A stretch of DNA of 64,000 nucleotides from assembly GCF_040610475.1 (NCBI RefSeq), contig NZ_JBEXMJ010000004.1, positions 248,001-312,000 on the forward strand, in the 5' to 3' direction. Shown here in pieces: positions 27,983-36,948 of the stretch. The notes below the pieces were generated by a model. It was not told the origin of the DNA and did no database searches. It saw only the letters and a list, made by a program, of their open reading frames with translations. The position numbers were made by a program, and so were the translations under genes. Positions within the stretch are counted from its first letter, which is position 1. The number at the start of each line of letters is the position of its first letter. The stretch comes from Actinopolymorpha sp. NPDC004070. Its GTDB lineage: Bacteria; Actinomycetota; Actinomycetes; Propionibacteriales; Actinopolymorphaceae.

Positions 27983-28839
27983 TTGGTTCCCTCCACCTGC
28001 GTGCCCTGCTGGGTGTGCGCGGCCGCACCACCGGTGTTCAGGCCCGTCTGGCCCTTCGCCTTGAGCTGACGCAGATGCGCGTCGTACTCCTCCTGGCTCA
28101 CCACGTGCACGGTGAACAGCATCCGGGAGTGGTAGACACCGCAGAGCTCGGCACACTTGCCGGCGAACTCACCCTCCTTGGTGGGGGTCAGCTCGAAGTA
28201 GTTGGTCTTGCCCGGGAAGACGTCCATCTTGAACAGGAACGCCGGGATGAAGAAGGAGTGGACCACATCGGGCGAGTTGAGCTTGAAACCGACCTTCTTG
28301 CCCACGGGCAGGTAGAGCGTCGGAAGGTGCTCGGGGGTCCCGCTCTCCCACACCGTGCCGGTGCCGGGCGCGTCGACGTAGTTGAAGGTCCAGCTCCACT
28401 GCTGGCCGACGACGTTGACGACGGTGGCGGGCGGGTCGTTCTTGTCGACCTTGAGGATGGCGTTCTGGTCGCGCACGGTGAAGAAGAACAACACCGCGAT
28501 GATGACGAACGGGACCGCGGAGTAGAGGATCTCGATCGGCAGGTGGTAACGGACCTGTGGCGGAACGGAGTCGTCACGCCGGCGGTAGGCGATCACCGCC
28601 CAGATGATCAGTCCCCACACGAGTACGCCGACCGCGAGCGCGGCGATCCAGGCGCCCTGCCACAGGCTCAGGGTGTGGGTGGCTCGGTCACTCGCCGGCG
28701 GGGGCATGCCGCCCCGCTTCCAGGTGTCGAGCTGCTCGGTGGAGCATCCGCTCACCACCAGCAGGGCGATGCCTACGAGCGCCACGGACGCCCTGCGCAG
28801 AATCGGGCGCGGAGCGCGTTCGCCAGCGTTCGACCTCAC
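27979..28839 (-). CDS. ctaC: Cytochrome c oxidase subunit II
   Basis: 286 aa. Lipoprotein-type signal ([12 protein letters not shown]), two membrane helices, and a periplasmic cupredoxin domain with the CuA site [15 protein letters not shown] start at 28839, with AGAAAGG 8 nt upstream. TAGGGT on the minus strand (28933-28928) is a possible -10 well upstream. First gene of the ctaC-ctaD-ctaF operon. Confidence 0.95.
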
Positions 28840-28987
28840 GGGATGCCTTTCTCCCTCAGACCCTCCGCACCGGCGACTACACAGACCCACCGGGTGCACA
28901 GCGGCGCAACCTCGTATCAGCGACAGAACCCTACTCGCAGCACTTGGACTCGCAGACCCGCACCCTCCCGGCGGGCAGGCGGTCTGC

Positions 28988-29989
28988 TCAGGGCTGGGTG
29001 ATCTTCTGCTGGACCCGGGTCAGCATGGGCTCCACGTCGGCCGCGGCGTCGTCGCCGTACGCCTCGGCGAGCCGGCCGAGGAAGGTCTCCCGGGTGAGGT
29101 GGTACTCCTGCGGGCCGAGGGTCTCGATCACGTGCGCGGCGAGCAGGCAGCCGACCTGGGCGGCCCGCTCGAGGTCGAGCCCCCAGCCGACCGAGGCCAG
29201 GAAACCGGCGCGGAAGCCGTCGCCGACGCCGGTCGGGTCGACCAGGCCCTGCACAGGTGCGACGCCCACGTGGATCGGCGCCTCGCCCTTGCGCTGGACG
29301 CGGACGCCTTCCGAGCCGAGCGTGGTGACGACCGTGCCGACCCGGGTCAGGATCTCCTCGGTGTTCCAGCCCGTCTTCTGCTCGGTCAGCGCGGATTCGT
29401 ACTCGTTGGAGAGGAAGTAGGTGGCGCCGTCGATCAGCTCACGGATCAGCTCGCCGTCGGACCAGGCGAGCTGCTGGGAGGGGTCGGCGGCGAACGCGAA
29501 GCCGCGGTCGCGGCACTCGTCGGTGTGCCGGCGCATCGCCTCGGGGTCGTTGGCGCCGACCACCACGAGGTCGAGCCCGCCGACGCGTTCGGCCACCGGG
29601 GCGAGCTCGATCTTGCGGGCCTCGCTCATCGCGCCGGGGTAGAAGGTGGCGATCTGGGCGTGCGCGGAGTCGGTCGTGCACACGAACCTTGCCGTGTGGT
29701 GTCCGTCACTGGTGCGCACCGAGCCGCAGTCGACGCCGTGGCGCTCCAGCCACGAACGGTAGTCGGCGAAGTCGTGGCCGACCGCGCCGACGAGGACCGG
29801 GTCCAGGCCGAGGCAGGCCATGCCGAACGCGATGTTGGCGGCGACGCCGCCCCTGCGCACCTCGAGGTCGTCGGCGAGAAAGGACACCGAGATCTTGTCC
29901 AGCTGGTCGACCACGAGCGAGTCGCGGAACTTGCCGCCGAACGTCATGAGGTGGTCGGTGGCGATCGACCCGGTAACCGCGATTGGCAC
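28988..29989 (-). CDS. PfkB family carbohydrate/nucleoside kinase (adenosine-kinase-like)
   Basis: 333 aa. Substrate-binding RRGGVAANIAFGMACLG, and the C-terminal PfkB motif DPTGVGDGFRAGFL with the catalytic Asp. The opening TGSIATDHLMTF resembles the actinobacterial kinase next to ctaC; in Mycobacterium tuberculosis the gene in this position is an adenosine kinase (established knowledge). The substrate here is therefore probably adenosine, though ribokinase-like sugars are possible. GTG start at 29989 with GAGGGGAA upstream. Confidence 0.88.
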   Translation of the reverse strand: MPIAVTGSIATDHLMTFGGKFRDSLVVDQLDKISVSFLADDLEVRRGGVAANIAFGMACLGLDPVLVGAVGHDFADYRSWLERHGVDCGSVRTSDGHHTARFVCTTDSAHAQIATFYPGAMSEARKIELAPVAERVGGLDLVVVGANDPEAMRRHTDECRDRGFAFAADPSQQLAWSDGELIRELIDGATYFLSNEYESALTEQKTGWNTEEILTRVGTVVTTLGSEGVRVQRKGEAPIHVGVAPVQGLVDPTGVGDGFRAGFLASVGWGLDLERAAQVGCLLAAHVIETLGPQEYHLTRETFLGRLAEAYGDDAAADVEPMLTRVQQKITQP

Positions 29990-30281
29990 GAAGAGTTCCC
30001 CTCAGGAATGGTCGGACGGCGAACCGGCAGCTCACCATACCCAGGCCGGGCCGGTCGGCGTCGCGCTCGGCCCGGCGAGTCCGGTCGGGCCGCCCGTCTC
30101 CCCGCACGCCTCCCCTCGTACTCCGGGAGTGCGCCGCGTCCGGAACCGGCGGCGGCGGGAGCGCGTCCATGTGGCGGGCAGGTGTTCGCCCCGGTCGCGG
30201 GTCCGCCGTGGTCGTCCGGCACCACCGGTCCTCGCCGGTACGCCGGCGAAGCCAGGCACCTCGACGTCCCCGGGGGAACAG

Positions 30282-30914
30282 ATGAGGTCACCGTCCGCGG
30301 TTCCCTTCGGCACCGCCGGCAGAGCCGGAACAGCCGACGGAGCAGGCAGAGCCCACAGAGCCCGCACCTCGGCCCCACCGGCCGTGCTGATCGCACTGGC
30401 CGCGCTGGCAGTCCTCACCGCGCTCGTCCTCACCTCGTGCGGGGCGGGTACGACCGCCGAGTCCGGCGACCAGCAGGCCTCACCCACGCCGTCGCCCACC
30501 GCCTCGGTCACGAAGTCGGCCGGGCCGACGCCGACCCCGTCCTCCCCCAGCCCGACCCGGACACGGGGCGGCAAGGGCCCGGGCAACCCCGGCATGCCGC
30601 CGGCGAAGCCGCCCGGTGACAACTGGCAGCCACTGATCCGGGTCGACGCAGCCGACGGCACGCCCGCCGCGCGAACGCTCAAGGTGCACTACACCCTTCC
30701 GACGCCGTGCGCGCCGGGTCTGAGGCGCGCCGAGGTCACCGAACGCGCCGACGCGGTGGTGGTCAGGCTGCACCGTGAACCGCCGGGCAAGAGCGACGTG
30801 ATCTGCGCCCAGGTGATCAAGGAGCATGCCGTCGACATCCACCTGGACGCGCCGGTCGGTGACCGGCCGCTCGTCGACGGGTCCTCCGGCCGGGTGGTCA
30901 AGCTGCGCGGCTGA
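30282..30914 (+). CDS. Putative lipoprotein of unknown function
   Basis: 210 aa. Signal with lipobox LVLTSCGAG near residue 50, then a Ser/Thr/Pro-rich spacer and a Pro/Gly-rich linker. A compact C-terminal domain of about 80 residues follows (VHYTLPTPCAPGLRRAEV, VVVRLHREP, VICAQVIKEHAVDIHLDAP) with two cysteines that may pair. The domain looks beta-rich and small-ligand-binding-like, but I do not recognise the family. ATG at 30282 with GGGGGA upstream; the open frame before it is not convincing. Convergent with the fuconate dehydratase gene. Confidence 0.65.
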   Translation: MRSPSAVPFGTAGRAGTADGAGRAHRARTSAPPAVLIALAALAVLTALVLTSCGAGTTAESGDQQASPTPSPTASVTKSAGPTPTPSSPSPTRTRGGKGPGNPGMPPAKPPGDNWQPLIRVDAADGTPAARTLKVHYTLPTPCAPGLRRAEVTERADAVVVRLHREPPGKSDVICAQVIKEHAVDIHLDAPVGDRPLVDGSSGRVVKLRG

Positions 30915-30972
30915 GGCCCGCGGTTCGGAAGAGCCCGCGGCGGCCCTCGACGGCCGTTCCGCGTCCGGCCGC

Positions 30973-32349
30973 TCAGCCGCCGACCGCGACGCCGGACGGC
31001 CAGGACCCGCTGCCGCCCTCGTCCCCTACGACTCCCCCGGTACCCGCAGGCGCCGGCGAGCCCGCCCACACCGGGCCGTCCGGGTAGCGGTAGTCGGCGA
31101 GCGTCTCCGGGAGCAGCTCCGCCGACATCCCGGGCGCGGTCGGCGCGGCGTAGGCGCCCGCCACGATCCGCACCGGGTCGACGAAGTGCTCGTGCAGGTG
31201 GTCGACGTACTCCACCACCCGGTCCGGCCGGTGCCCCGCGACGGCCACCTCGTCGAACATCGCCAGGTGCTGCACGAGCTCGCACAGGCCGACGCCCCCG
31301 GCGTGCGGGCACACGGGTACGCCGAACTTCGCGGCCAGCAGCAGGATCGCGACGTTCTCGTTCACCCCGCCGACCCGGGCCGCGTCCGGCTGCAGGACGT
31401 CGATCGCGCCCGCCTGCAACAGCTGCTTGACGATGACGCGGTTCTGGGCGTGCTCACCGGTCGCCACCCGGATCGGCGCTATCCCGCGCCGGATGGCGGC
31501 GTGGCCGAGCACGTCGTCGGGTGAGGTCGGCTCCTCCACCCACCACAGGTCGAAATCGCGCAACCGGTCGACCCAGCGCACGGACTCCGCGACGTCCCAG
31601 CACTGGTTGGCGTCCACGGCGATCCGTACGTCCGGACCGACCGCCCGGCGGGCCACGCCGAGCCGGCGCCGGTCGTCCTCGACGTCGCGCCCCACCTTCA
31701 GCTTGATCTGCCCGAACCCGTCCGCGACGGCCTGCCGGGACAGCCGGTCGACGGTCTCGTCGTCGTAGCCGAGCCACCCCGGCGTGGTGGTGTACGCCGC
31801 GAGTCCGTGCGTACGCAGGCGTTCCTCGCGGGCGGCACGGCCGGGTTCGGCCTCCTTGAGCAGGTCGAGCGCCTCCTCCGGGGTGAGCGCGTCGCGAAGG
31901 TAGCGCCAGTCGACCAGGCCGACGATCTGCTCCGGCGTCAGGTCCGCCAGCAGCTTCCACACCGGCAGCCCCGCCCGGCGGCCGGCGAGGTCCCAGACGG
32001 CGTTGACGACCGCACCGATCGCCATGTGCATCAGGCCCTTCTCGGGGCCGAGCCAGCGAAACTGCGAGTCGTCCACGAGGTCGAAGTAGACCCGGCCGAG
32101 GTCGGCGCAGATCTCCTCCACGTCCCTCCCGACCAGGGCGGGGGCGAGCGCCCGGATCGCCGCGCACTGCACCTCGTTGCCCCGGCCGATGGTGAACGCG
32201 AAGCCGTGGCCGTCGGGCCCGTCGCTGGTGCGCAGCACGACGTACGCCGCGGAGTAGTCGGGGTCGGGGTTCATGGCGTCGGAGCCGTGCAGCTCACGGG
32301 ACGTCGGGAACCGCACGTCGTGTACGTCGACCGCGACCAGTTTCGCCAC
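30973..32349 (-). CDS. L-fuconate dehydratase-like enolase superfamily enzyme
   Basis: 458 aa of the mandelate-racemase/enolase superfamily. Diagnostic residues: the base-containing GQIKLKVG (KxK motif), metal-ligand segments [20 protein letters not shown] and [10 protein letters not shown], and the His of [11 protein letters not shown]. Length and opening ([27 protein letters not shown]) fit L-fuconate dehydratase, which removes water from L-fuconate to give 2-keto-3-deoxy-L-fuconate. GTG at 32349 with AGGAG upstream. A Gly/Ser/Ala tail of about 25 residues is extra. Divergent from the aldose dehydrogenase gene, which fits one catabolic unit. Confidence 0.88.
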   Translation of the reverse strand: MAKLVAVDVHDVRFPTSRELHGSDAMNPDPDYSAAYVVLRTSDGPDGHGFAFTIGRGNEVQCAAIRALAPALVGRDVEEICADLGRVYFDLVDDSQFRWLGPEKGLMHMAIGAVVNAVWDLAGRRAGLPVWKLLADLTPEQIVGLVDWRYLRDALTPEEALDLLKEAEPGRAAREERLRTHGLAAYTTTPGWLGYDDETVDRLSRQAVADGFGQIKLKVGRDVEDDRRRLGVARRAVGPDVRIAVDANQCWDVAESVRWVDRLRDFDLWWVEEPTSPDDVLGHAAIRRGIAPIRVATGEHAQNRVIVKQLLQAGAIDVLQPDAARVGGVNENVAILLLAAKFGVPVCPHAGGVGLCELVQHLAMFDEVAVAGHRPDRVVEYVDHLHEHFVDPVRIVAGAYAAPTAPGMSAELLPETLADYRYPDGPVWAGSPAPAGTGGVVGDEGGSGSWPSGVAVGG

Positions 32350-32435
32350 CGGGTCTCCTCGTTCGAAGGGGCTTGGTGATCCGCGGAGCCGGGTTCGCGG
32401 CTACCGGAGACGGCCGTCCGCGTGACCACCCAATA

Positions 32436-32444
32436 CGTCAGACG
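32436..32444. promoter_or_regulatory. GntR/FadR-type operator candidate
   Basis: CGTCAGACG is an odd-centred perfect inverted repeat resembling GTCnGAC-type sites of FCD-domain GntR regulators, which often control sugar-acid operons. It lies in the divergent promoter region of the fuconate dehydratase and aldose dehydrogenase genes. The regulator itself is not in this window. Confidence 0.4.
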
Positions 32445-32570
32445 ACCACTAGGATCCGGAATCAGCTTGCCACGTGGCCGGGCGGGGCCGGTCGACCGAT
32501 CGCGGCGAGCGGCCGTCGGACCGTACGCCACGCCCCTGCCGTGTGCGAAGCAACGCGAAACGAGGCAAGC

Positions 32571-33563
32571 ATGGGCAAGCGGGCCACGCAGCGGCACCGG
32601 CTCGGCACGAGCGACGTCGAGGTCACCACGCTGGGGCTGGGAACCGCCCCGCTGGGCGGGCTGTTCACCTCCGTCGCGGACGAAACCGCGGCCGCGGTGG
32701 TGAAGGCCGCGCTGGACGCCGGCCTCAACTACCTCGACACCGCTCCGCTGTACGGCCACGGGACCGCCGAGCGCCGGGTGGGCGCCGCGCTGTCCGGGAT
32801 CGGCCGTTCCGAGTACGTCCTGTCCACGAAGGTCGGCCGCCTGATCGTGCCTGTCGAGGGCGCGGACGGCGCCGGGGGGCCGAACGCGAACGGGTACGCC
32901 GACGCTCCGCCGTCGGAGGCGACGTTCGACTACACCCGGGACGGCATCCAGCGCTCGGTGACCGAGAGCCTGGAGCGCCTCGGCCTGGACCGGGTGGACA
33001 TCCTCTACATCCACGACCCGGACGACCACGAGGAGGAGGCCCTCACGGTCGCCTACCCCGCGGTCCGCGAGCTGCGCGACCAGGGCATCGTGCGGGCGAT
33101 CGGCGTGGGCATGAACCAGTCCCGCATCCCTACCCGGTTCGTCCGCGAGACCGACGTCGACGCGGTTCTGCTGGCCGGGCGCTACACGCTGCTGGAGCAG
33201 CCCGGGGCCGAGGACCTGCTGCCGGCCTGCCTGGAGCGGGACACCTCGATCGTGATCGGCGGCGTCTACAACTCCGGTCTGCTGGCCGACCCCCGGCCGG
33301 GTGCGACGTACAACTACGCCGAGGCGCCGGAGCACCTGATCGCCCGGGCACAGGAGCTGGCCGGGATCTGCGAGCGGCACGGCGTACCCCTCAAGGCGGC
33401 GGCGATCCAGTTCCCGCTGTGGCACCCGGCGGTGGCCACCGTCCTCACCGGCGCGCGGAGCGTGGCCGAACTGGAGGAGAACCTCCAGATGATGGAGTAC
33501 GACATCCCGGAGGCGTTGTGGGACGACCTCGCCGACGCGGGGGTGAAGCGGCATGGCGCCTGA
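32571..33563 (+). CDS. Aldo/keto reductase, L-fucose (D-threo-aldose) 1-dehydrogenase-like
   Basis: 330-aa TIM-barrel oxidoreductase. The catalytic tetrad is visible as Asp and Tyr in NYLDTAPLYG, Lys in LSTKVGRL and His in ILYIHDPDD. The insert VPVEGADGAGGPNANGY-type loop and GGVYNSGLLADP are typical of D-threo-aldose/L-fucose dehydrogenases, which oxidise the sugar to its lactone with NAD(P). ATG at 32571. Its stop overlaps the next gene by 11 bp. Confidence 0.87.
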   Translation: MGKRATQRHRLGTSDVEVTTLGLGTAPLGGLFTSVADETAAAVVKAALDAGLNYLDTAPLYGHGTAERRVGAALSGIGRSEYVLSTKVGRLIVPVEGADGAGGPNANGYADAPPSEATFDYTRDGIQRSVTESLERLGLDRVDILYIHDPDDHEEEALTVAYPAVRELRDQGIVRAIGVGMNQSRIPTRFVRETDVDAVLLAGRYTLLEQPGAEDLLPACLERDTSIVIGGVYNSGLLADPRPGATYNYAEAPEHLIARAQELAGICERHGVPLKAAAIQFPLWHPAVATVLTGARSVAELEENLQMMEYDIPEALWDDLADAGVKRHGA

Positions 33564-34470
33564 CGCCGGCGCCGGCCCGGGCGACGCGGCAGATCCCACT
33601 GCGGTTCCGGGCGCGGCGGCCGGCCCCGGCGGCGTGGACGCCCACCACCACGTGTGGGACCTGTCCGTACGACCGGAGCCGTGGATCGAGGGGCCGGAGA
33701 TGGCCCCGATCGACAAGACGTTCCACCTGTTCGACCTCGCGCCGCACGCGAAGGCGGCCGGGGTGGCCCGGACCGTGCTGGTGCAGACGGTGCCCGACGT
33801 CGACGAGACGCGGGACTTCCTCGCCCTCGCCGACGGCAGCGACCTGGTGGGTGCGGTGACCGGTTGGGTGGACCTCACCGCGGACTCGGTGGCCGACGAC
33901 CTCGCCGAGCTGGCCGCCGCGCCCGGCGGGCAGTACCTTCGCGCCATCCGGCACGGGGTGCAGGGCGAGGAGGACCCGGCCTGGCTCTGCCGGCCCGACG
34001 TGCGGCGCGGCCTGGCCGCGGTGGCCGACGCCGGGCTGCGCTACGAGCTGCTGACGATCCCGGTGCAGCTGCCGGCAGCCGTGGACACGGTGGAGGCGCT
34101 GCCGGAGGCGGCGTTCGTCCTCGACCACTGCTCGAAGCCGGAGATCGCCAAGGGCGAGACCGAGCCGTGGGCCGGGCTGGTCCGCCGGCTCGCCGCGTAC
34201 CCCAACGTCACCTGCAAGCTCTCCGGGCTGGTGACCGAGGCCGACTGGGCGTCCTGGGACGTCGCCGCCCTGCGGCCCTACGTCGACGTGGTGCTGGAGG
34301 CGTTCGGCCCGGACCGGGTGATGTTCGGCTCGGACTGGCCGGTGTGCCTGCTGGCCTCGTCGTACGCCGACTGGGTGGCGGCGGCCCGGGAGCTCACCGC
34401 ACACCTGGACCCGGCCGAACGCGCCGACGTGTTCGGCGGCACCGCCCGCCGGGTGTACGCGCTGGACTGA
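33553..34470 (+). CDS. Amidohydrolase-family L-fuconolactonase-like protein
   Basis: 305 aa. Metal motif VDAHHHVWDL (HxH type), LRAIRHGVQGEEDPAWL, FVLDHCSKPEI and the terminal Asp in RVMFGSDWPVC are the amidohydrolase_2 signature of sugar lactonases. It should open L-fucono-1,5-lactone to L-fuconate, the step between the dehydrogenase and the dehydratase encoded beside it. Overlaps the upstream gene by 11 bp, so it is co-translated. Confidence 0.87.
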   Translation: MAPDAGAGPGDAADPTAVPGAAAGPGGVDAHHHVWDLSVRPEPWIEGPEMAPIDKTFHLFDLAPHAKAAGVARTVLVQTVPDVDETRDFLALADGSDLVGAVTGWVDLTADSVADDLAELAAAPGGQYLRAIRHGVQGEEDPAWLCRPDVRRGLAAVADAGLRYELLTIPVQLPAAVDTVEALPEAAFVLDHCSKPEIAKGETEPWAGLVRRLAAYPNVTCKLSGLVTEADWASWDVAALRPYVDVVLEAFGPDRVMFGSDWPVCLLASSYADWVAAARELTAHLDPAERADVFGGTARRVYALD

Positions 34471-34549
34471 CCCCGAACCGAACCCATCCCCGACCGACCG
34501 CCGTACTCCCGGGCGCGACCCGTCCCCGCCCTGGTGTAGAACCTCCGAC

Positions 34550-36016
34550 ATGACCTACCGCATCGCCATCGCCGGCATGTCCACCGAGTCGAGCACGTTC
34601 ACCACCCACCGCACCGCCCTGGACGACTTCCGCGTCGGCCGGGGCACGGAGCTCGCCGACCGCTACCCGTTCCTGGTCGACTGGCGGCTGCCGGAGCAGC
34701 CCGAGGTGGAGTTCGTCCCGCTGCTGCAGGCGTCCGCGCTGCCGGGCGGTCAGGTGCTGCCGGAGGTGTACGACACCATCGAGGCGGAGATCCTGGACCG
34801 GCTGCGGGCCGCGCTGGACGAGGGCGAGCTGCACGGCTTCTACTTCGACATCCACGGCGCGATGGCAGTCGAGGGGCGCCGTGACGCGGAGGCCGCGCTG
34901 GCGCACCGGATTCGGTCGCTGGTCGGTTCGGACTGCGTGATCTCGGCGTCGATGGACCTGCACGGGCAGGTGTCGGAGGACCTCGCCGAGACCGTCGACC
35001 TGCTCACCGCCTACCGCACGGCTCCGCACCTGGACTACGTGGAGACGCGCGAGCGGGCGGTACGCAACCTCGTCCGGTGCCTGGTCGAGGGAATCCGCCC
35101 GGTGCGGGCGTGGGTGCGGGTCCCTGTGCTGCTGCCGGGAGAGAAGACCAGCACCCGGGTGGAGCCGGCGAAGTCGGTCTACGCCTCGGTGGAAGAGGCC
35201 GAACGCCTGGACGGCGTCATGGACGCCTCGTTGTGGGTGGGCTACGCCTGGGCGGACGAGCCGCGTTCGGCGGCGACGGTCGTCGTGTACGGCACCGACC
35301 ACGACGTGGTGAGCACCCAGGCCGAGCGGATCGCCCGGGCCTGGTGGGACGCGCGGCACGACTTCGAGTTCTGCGCACCGGCCGGACCGGCCGAGTGGTG
35401 CGTGGCGCAGGCGTTCGAGTCCGGTCAGCGGCCCTTCTTCGTCAGCGACTCCGGCGACAACCCCACCGCGGGCGGGTCCAACGACGTCGCCTGGCTGCTC
35501 GGCCACCTGCTGGCGACCCCGGCGCTCGCCTCCGGCGAACGCACCGCGATCTGGGCGAGTTGCGTCGCCCCCGAGGCCGTTCGCGCCTGTGTGGACGCGG
35601 GCGTCGGCGGCCGGGTCGACGTCGAGGTCGGTGGGGTCTTCGGTGGCGGCGAGCCGGTGGCGATGAGCGGCGAGGTCACCCACGTCACTCGCGAGGACCA
35701 GGTGGGTGGCGACATCGCGGTGGTGCGTTCCGGCGGGGTGTCCGCGGTGCTCACCAGCAGGCGCAAGCCGTTCCACTACGTCGCCCACCTGCAGGCGCTC
35801 GGACTGGAGCCGGCCGACCACGACCTGACCGCGGTGAAGATCGGTTACCTCCAGCCCGACCTGTACCAGGCCGCCAAGGGCTGGGTGCTGGCGCTGACCC
35901 CCGGCGGCGTCGACCAGGACCTGCTCCGGCTGGACCACCAGCACGTCGTACGTCCGATCCACCCGCTGGACGCCGACTTCGACGACCCCGACCTGACTCC
36001 GGTGATCTTCGGGTAG
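34550..36016 (+). CDS. M81 family metallopeptidase (MlrC/microcystinase C-like)
   Basis: 488 aa. N-terminal IAIAGMSTESSTFTTHRTALDDF, then FDIHGAMAVEGRRDAE, ISASMDLHGQVSED, TAYRTAPHLDYVETRERA, and VSDSGDNPTAGGSNDV carry the His/Asp residues of the DUF1485/M81 zinc site. A C-terminal MlrC domain follows. The natural substrate is not known, although Sphingomonas MlrC cleaves linearised microcystin products. TAGAAC ends 7 nt before ATG 34550, suggesting its own leaderless transcript rather than part of the fucose set. Confidence 0.85.
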   Translation: MTYRIAIAGMSTESSTFTTHRTALDDFRVGRGTELADRYPFLVDWRLPEQPEVEFVPLLQASALPGGQVLPEVYDTIEAEILDRLRAALDEGELHGFYFDIHGAMAVEGRRDAEAALAHRIRSLVGSDCVISASMDLHGQVSEDLAETVDLLTAYRTAPHLDYVETRERAVRNLVRCLVEGIRPVRAWVRVPVLLPGEKTSTRVEPAKSVYASVEEAERLDGVMDASLWVGYAWADEPRSAATVVVYGTDHDVVSTQAERIARAWWDARHDFEFCAPAGPAEWCVAQAFESGQRPFFVSDSGDNPTAGGSNDVAWLLGHLLATPALASGERTAIWASCVAPEAVRACVDAGVGGRVDVEVGGVFGGGEPVAMSGEVTHVTREDQVGGDIAVVRSGGVSAVLTSRRKPFHYVAHLQALGLEPADHDLTAVKIGYLQPDLYQAAKGWVLALTPGGVDQDLLRLDHQHVVRPIHPLDADFDDPDLTPVIFG

Positions 36017-36031
36017 AGGCCTGAGCGTGAT

Positions 36032-36080
36032 CACCTAAGGTGGTCTACCTGTCTGTCGGGTGGGCTACCTGTCGGGGCGT
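36032..36080 (+). promoter_or_regulatory. Putative operator/promoter region of the ABC/STAND operon
   Basis: CACCTAAGGTG (36032-36042) is an odd palindrome overlapping TAAGGT, a -10-like hexamer. It is followed by two imperfect 20-bp direct repeats, TGGTCTACCTGTCTGTCGGG (36041-36060) and TGGGCTACCTGTCGGGGCG (36061-36079), on one helix face. This looks like a regulated promoter. No nearby DNA-binding regulator is encoded. Confidence 0.35.
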
Positions 36081-36096
36081 CGGTACGGGGAGCGGC

Positions 36097-36948
36097 ATGG
36101 CCGGATTGCGACTGGACGACCTCAGCGTCGAGGACGTGTGCACGTCCTGGTCGCTGAACGTGCCCGTCGGCACCGTCCGCGCCGCCGTCGTACGCGACCA
36201 GGAGTCGGTGCGCGACCTGCTCGAGGTGGTCCTCGGGCTGGTCGCGCCGGACGACGGCCGGGTGCTCGTCGACGACGTGAACGTCCTCGAGCAACCCGAC
36301 GACCACCACCGGCGCCGCCGGCACCGGGCCGGCAACGGCGACCAGTGCCGGGTGCGGTACGTCCCGCCCTCGGGCGGACTCGAACCCGGCCTGACCCTCC
36401 AGCAGAACCTCACCCGCGCGAGCTGTCCCACCGTGCGGGTGTCCCGGCGAAGGGCGGCGGCGCAGGCCCGGGAGACCGCGAGCCGGCTCGGGCTGCGCCG
36501 CCTGCTGGGCCGCTACCCCGAGCAGCTCACCGTGGGCCAGCGCCAGCTCGGCGGGTTCGCGATGGCGTTGTGCTGGCGGCCGTGCGCGTTGGTGGTGGAG
36601 GACTCCCCCGACCTCCCCACGTGGGACGCCGCACTGGAGTTCGAACGCCTGCGGCTGGACCCGGCGGGTGTGCCGGGGCCGAGGGGGCTGTTCGGCGAGG
36701 TGGCCGGGCTGGTGCTCACCACCGACCCGGCCCGCACCAGACTGCTCGACCCCGACCCGGTCGACGTACACCCCGCGAGTGCTCCGGCAGGCGACTCGCC
36801 GGCACGGTCGGCGGAACGTCGACCGACCGAGACAGCCGAGCCGGCCGAGCCGGACGAGACGGACGAGACGGACGAGCCGGACGAGCCGGCCGAGCGGGTC
36901 GGTGGCGGCGCGTCCCGGGACCCCGACCGCGGCAGCCGCCATGCCTGA
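36097..36948 (+). CDS. Degenerate ABC-transporter ATPase homologue (motifs lost)
   Basis: 283 aa. The overall fold signature of a sugar ABC ATPase is clear: VPVGTVRAAVV at the start of the P-loop strand, LLEVVLGLVAPDDGRVLVDD after it, GLEPGLTLQQNL, and RYPEQLTVGQRQLGG. Every catalytic motif has changed: the Walker A stretch is RDQESVRD (33-40), the Q-loop glutamine is proline, LSGGQ is LTVGQ, Walker B ends VVEDSP, and the H-loop reads VLTTD. It cannot be an ordinary ATPase. An acidic Asp/Glu/Pro tail built from short repeats ends the protein. ATG 36097 has GGGGAG upstream. Stop overlaps the next start by 8 bp. Confidence 0.8.
   Translation: MAGLRLDDLSVEDVCTSWSLNVPVGTVRAAVVRDQESVRDLLEVVLGLVAPDDGRVLVDDVNVLEQPDDHHRRRRHRAGNGDQCRVRYVPPSGGLEPGLTLQQNLTRASCPTVRVSRRRAAAQARETASRLGLRRLLGRYPEQLTVGQRQLGGFAMALCWRPCALVVEDSPDLPTWDAALEFERLRLDPAGVPGPRGLFGEVAGLVLTTDPARTRLLDPDPVDVHPASAPAGDSPARSAERRPTETAEPAEPDETDETDEPDEPAERVGGGASRDPDRGSRHA

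Noticed and set aside
30000..30281. Gene start upstream of the lipoprotein at 30282
   Set aside because: The open frame continues upstream but the protein there is Arg/Pro-rich noise; the ribosome site and signal peptide fit 30282.
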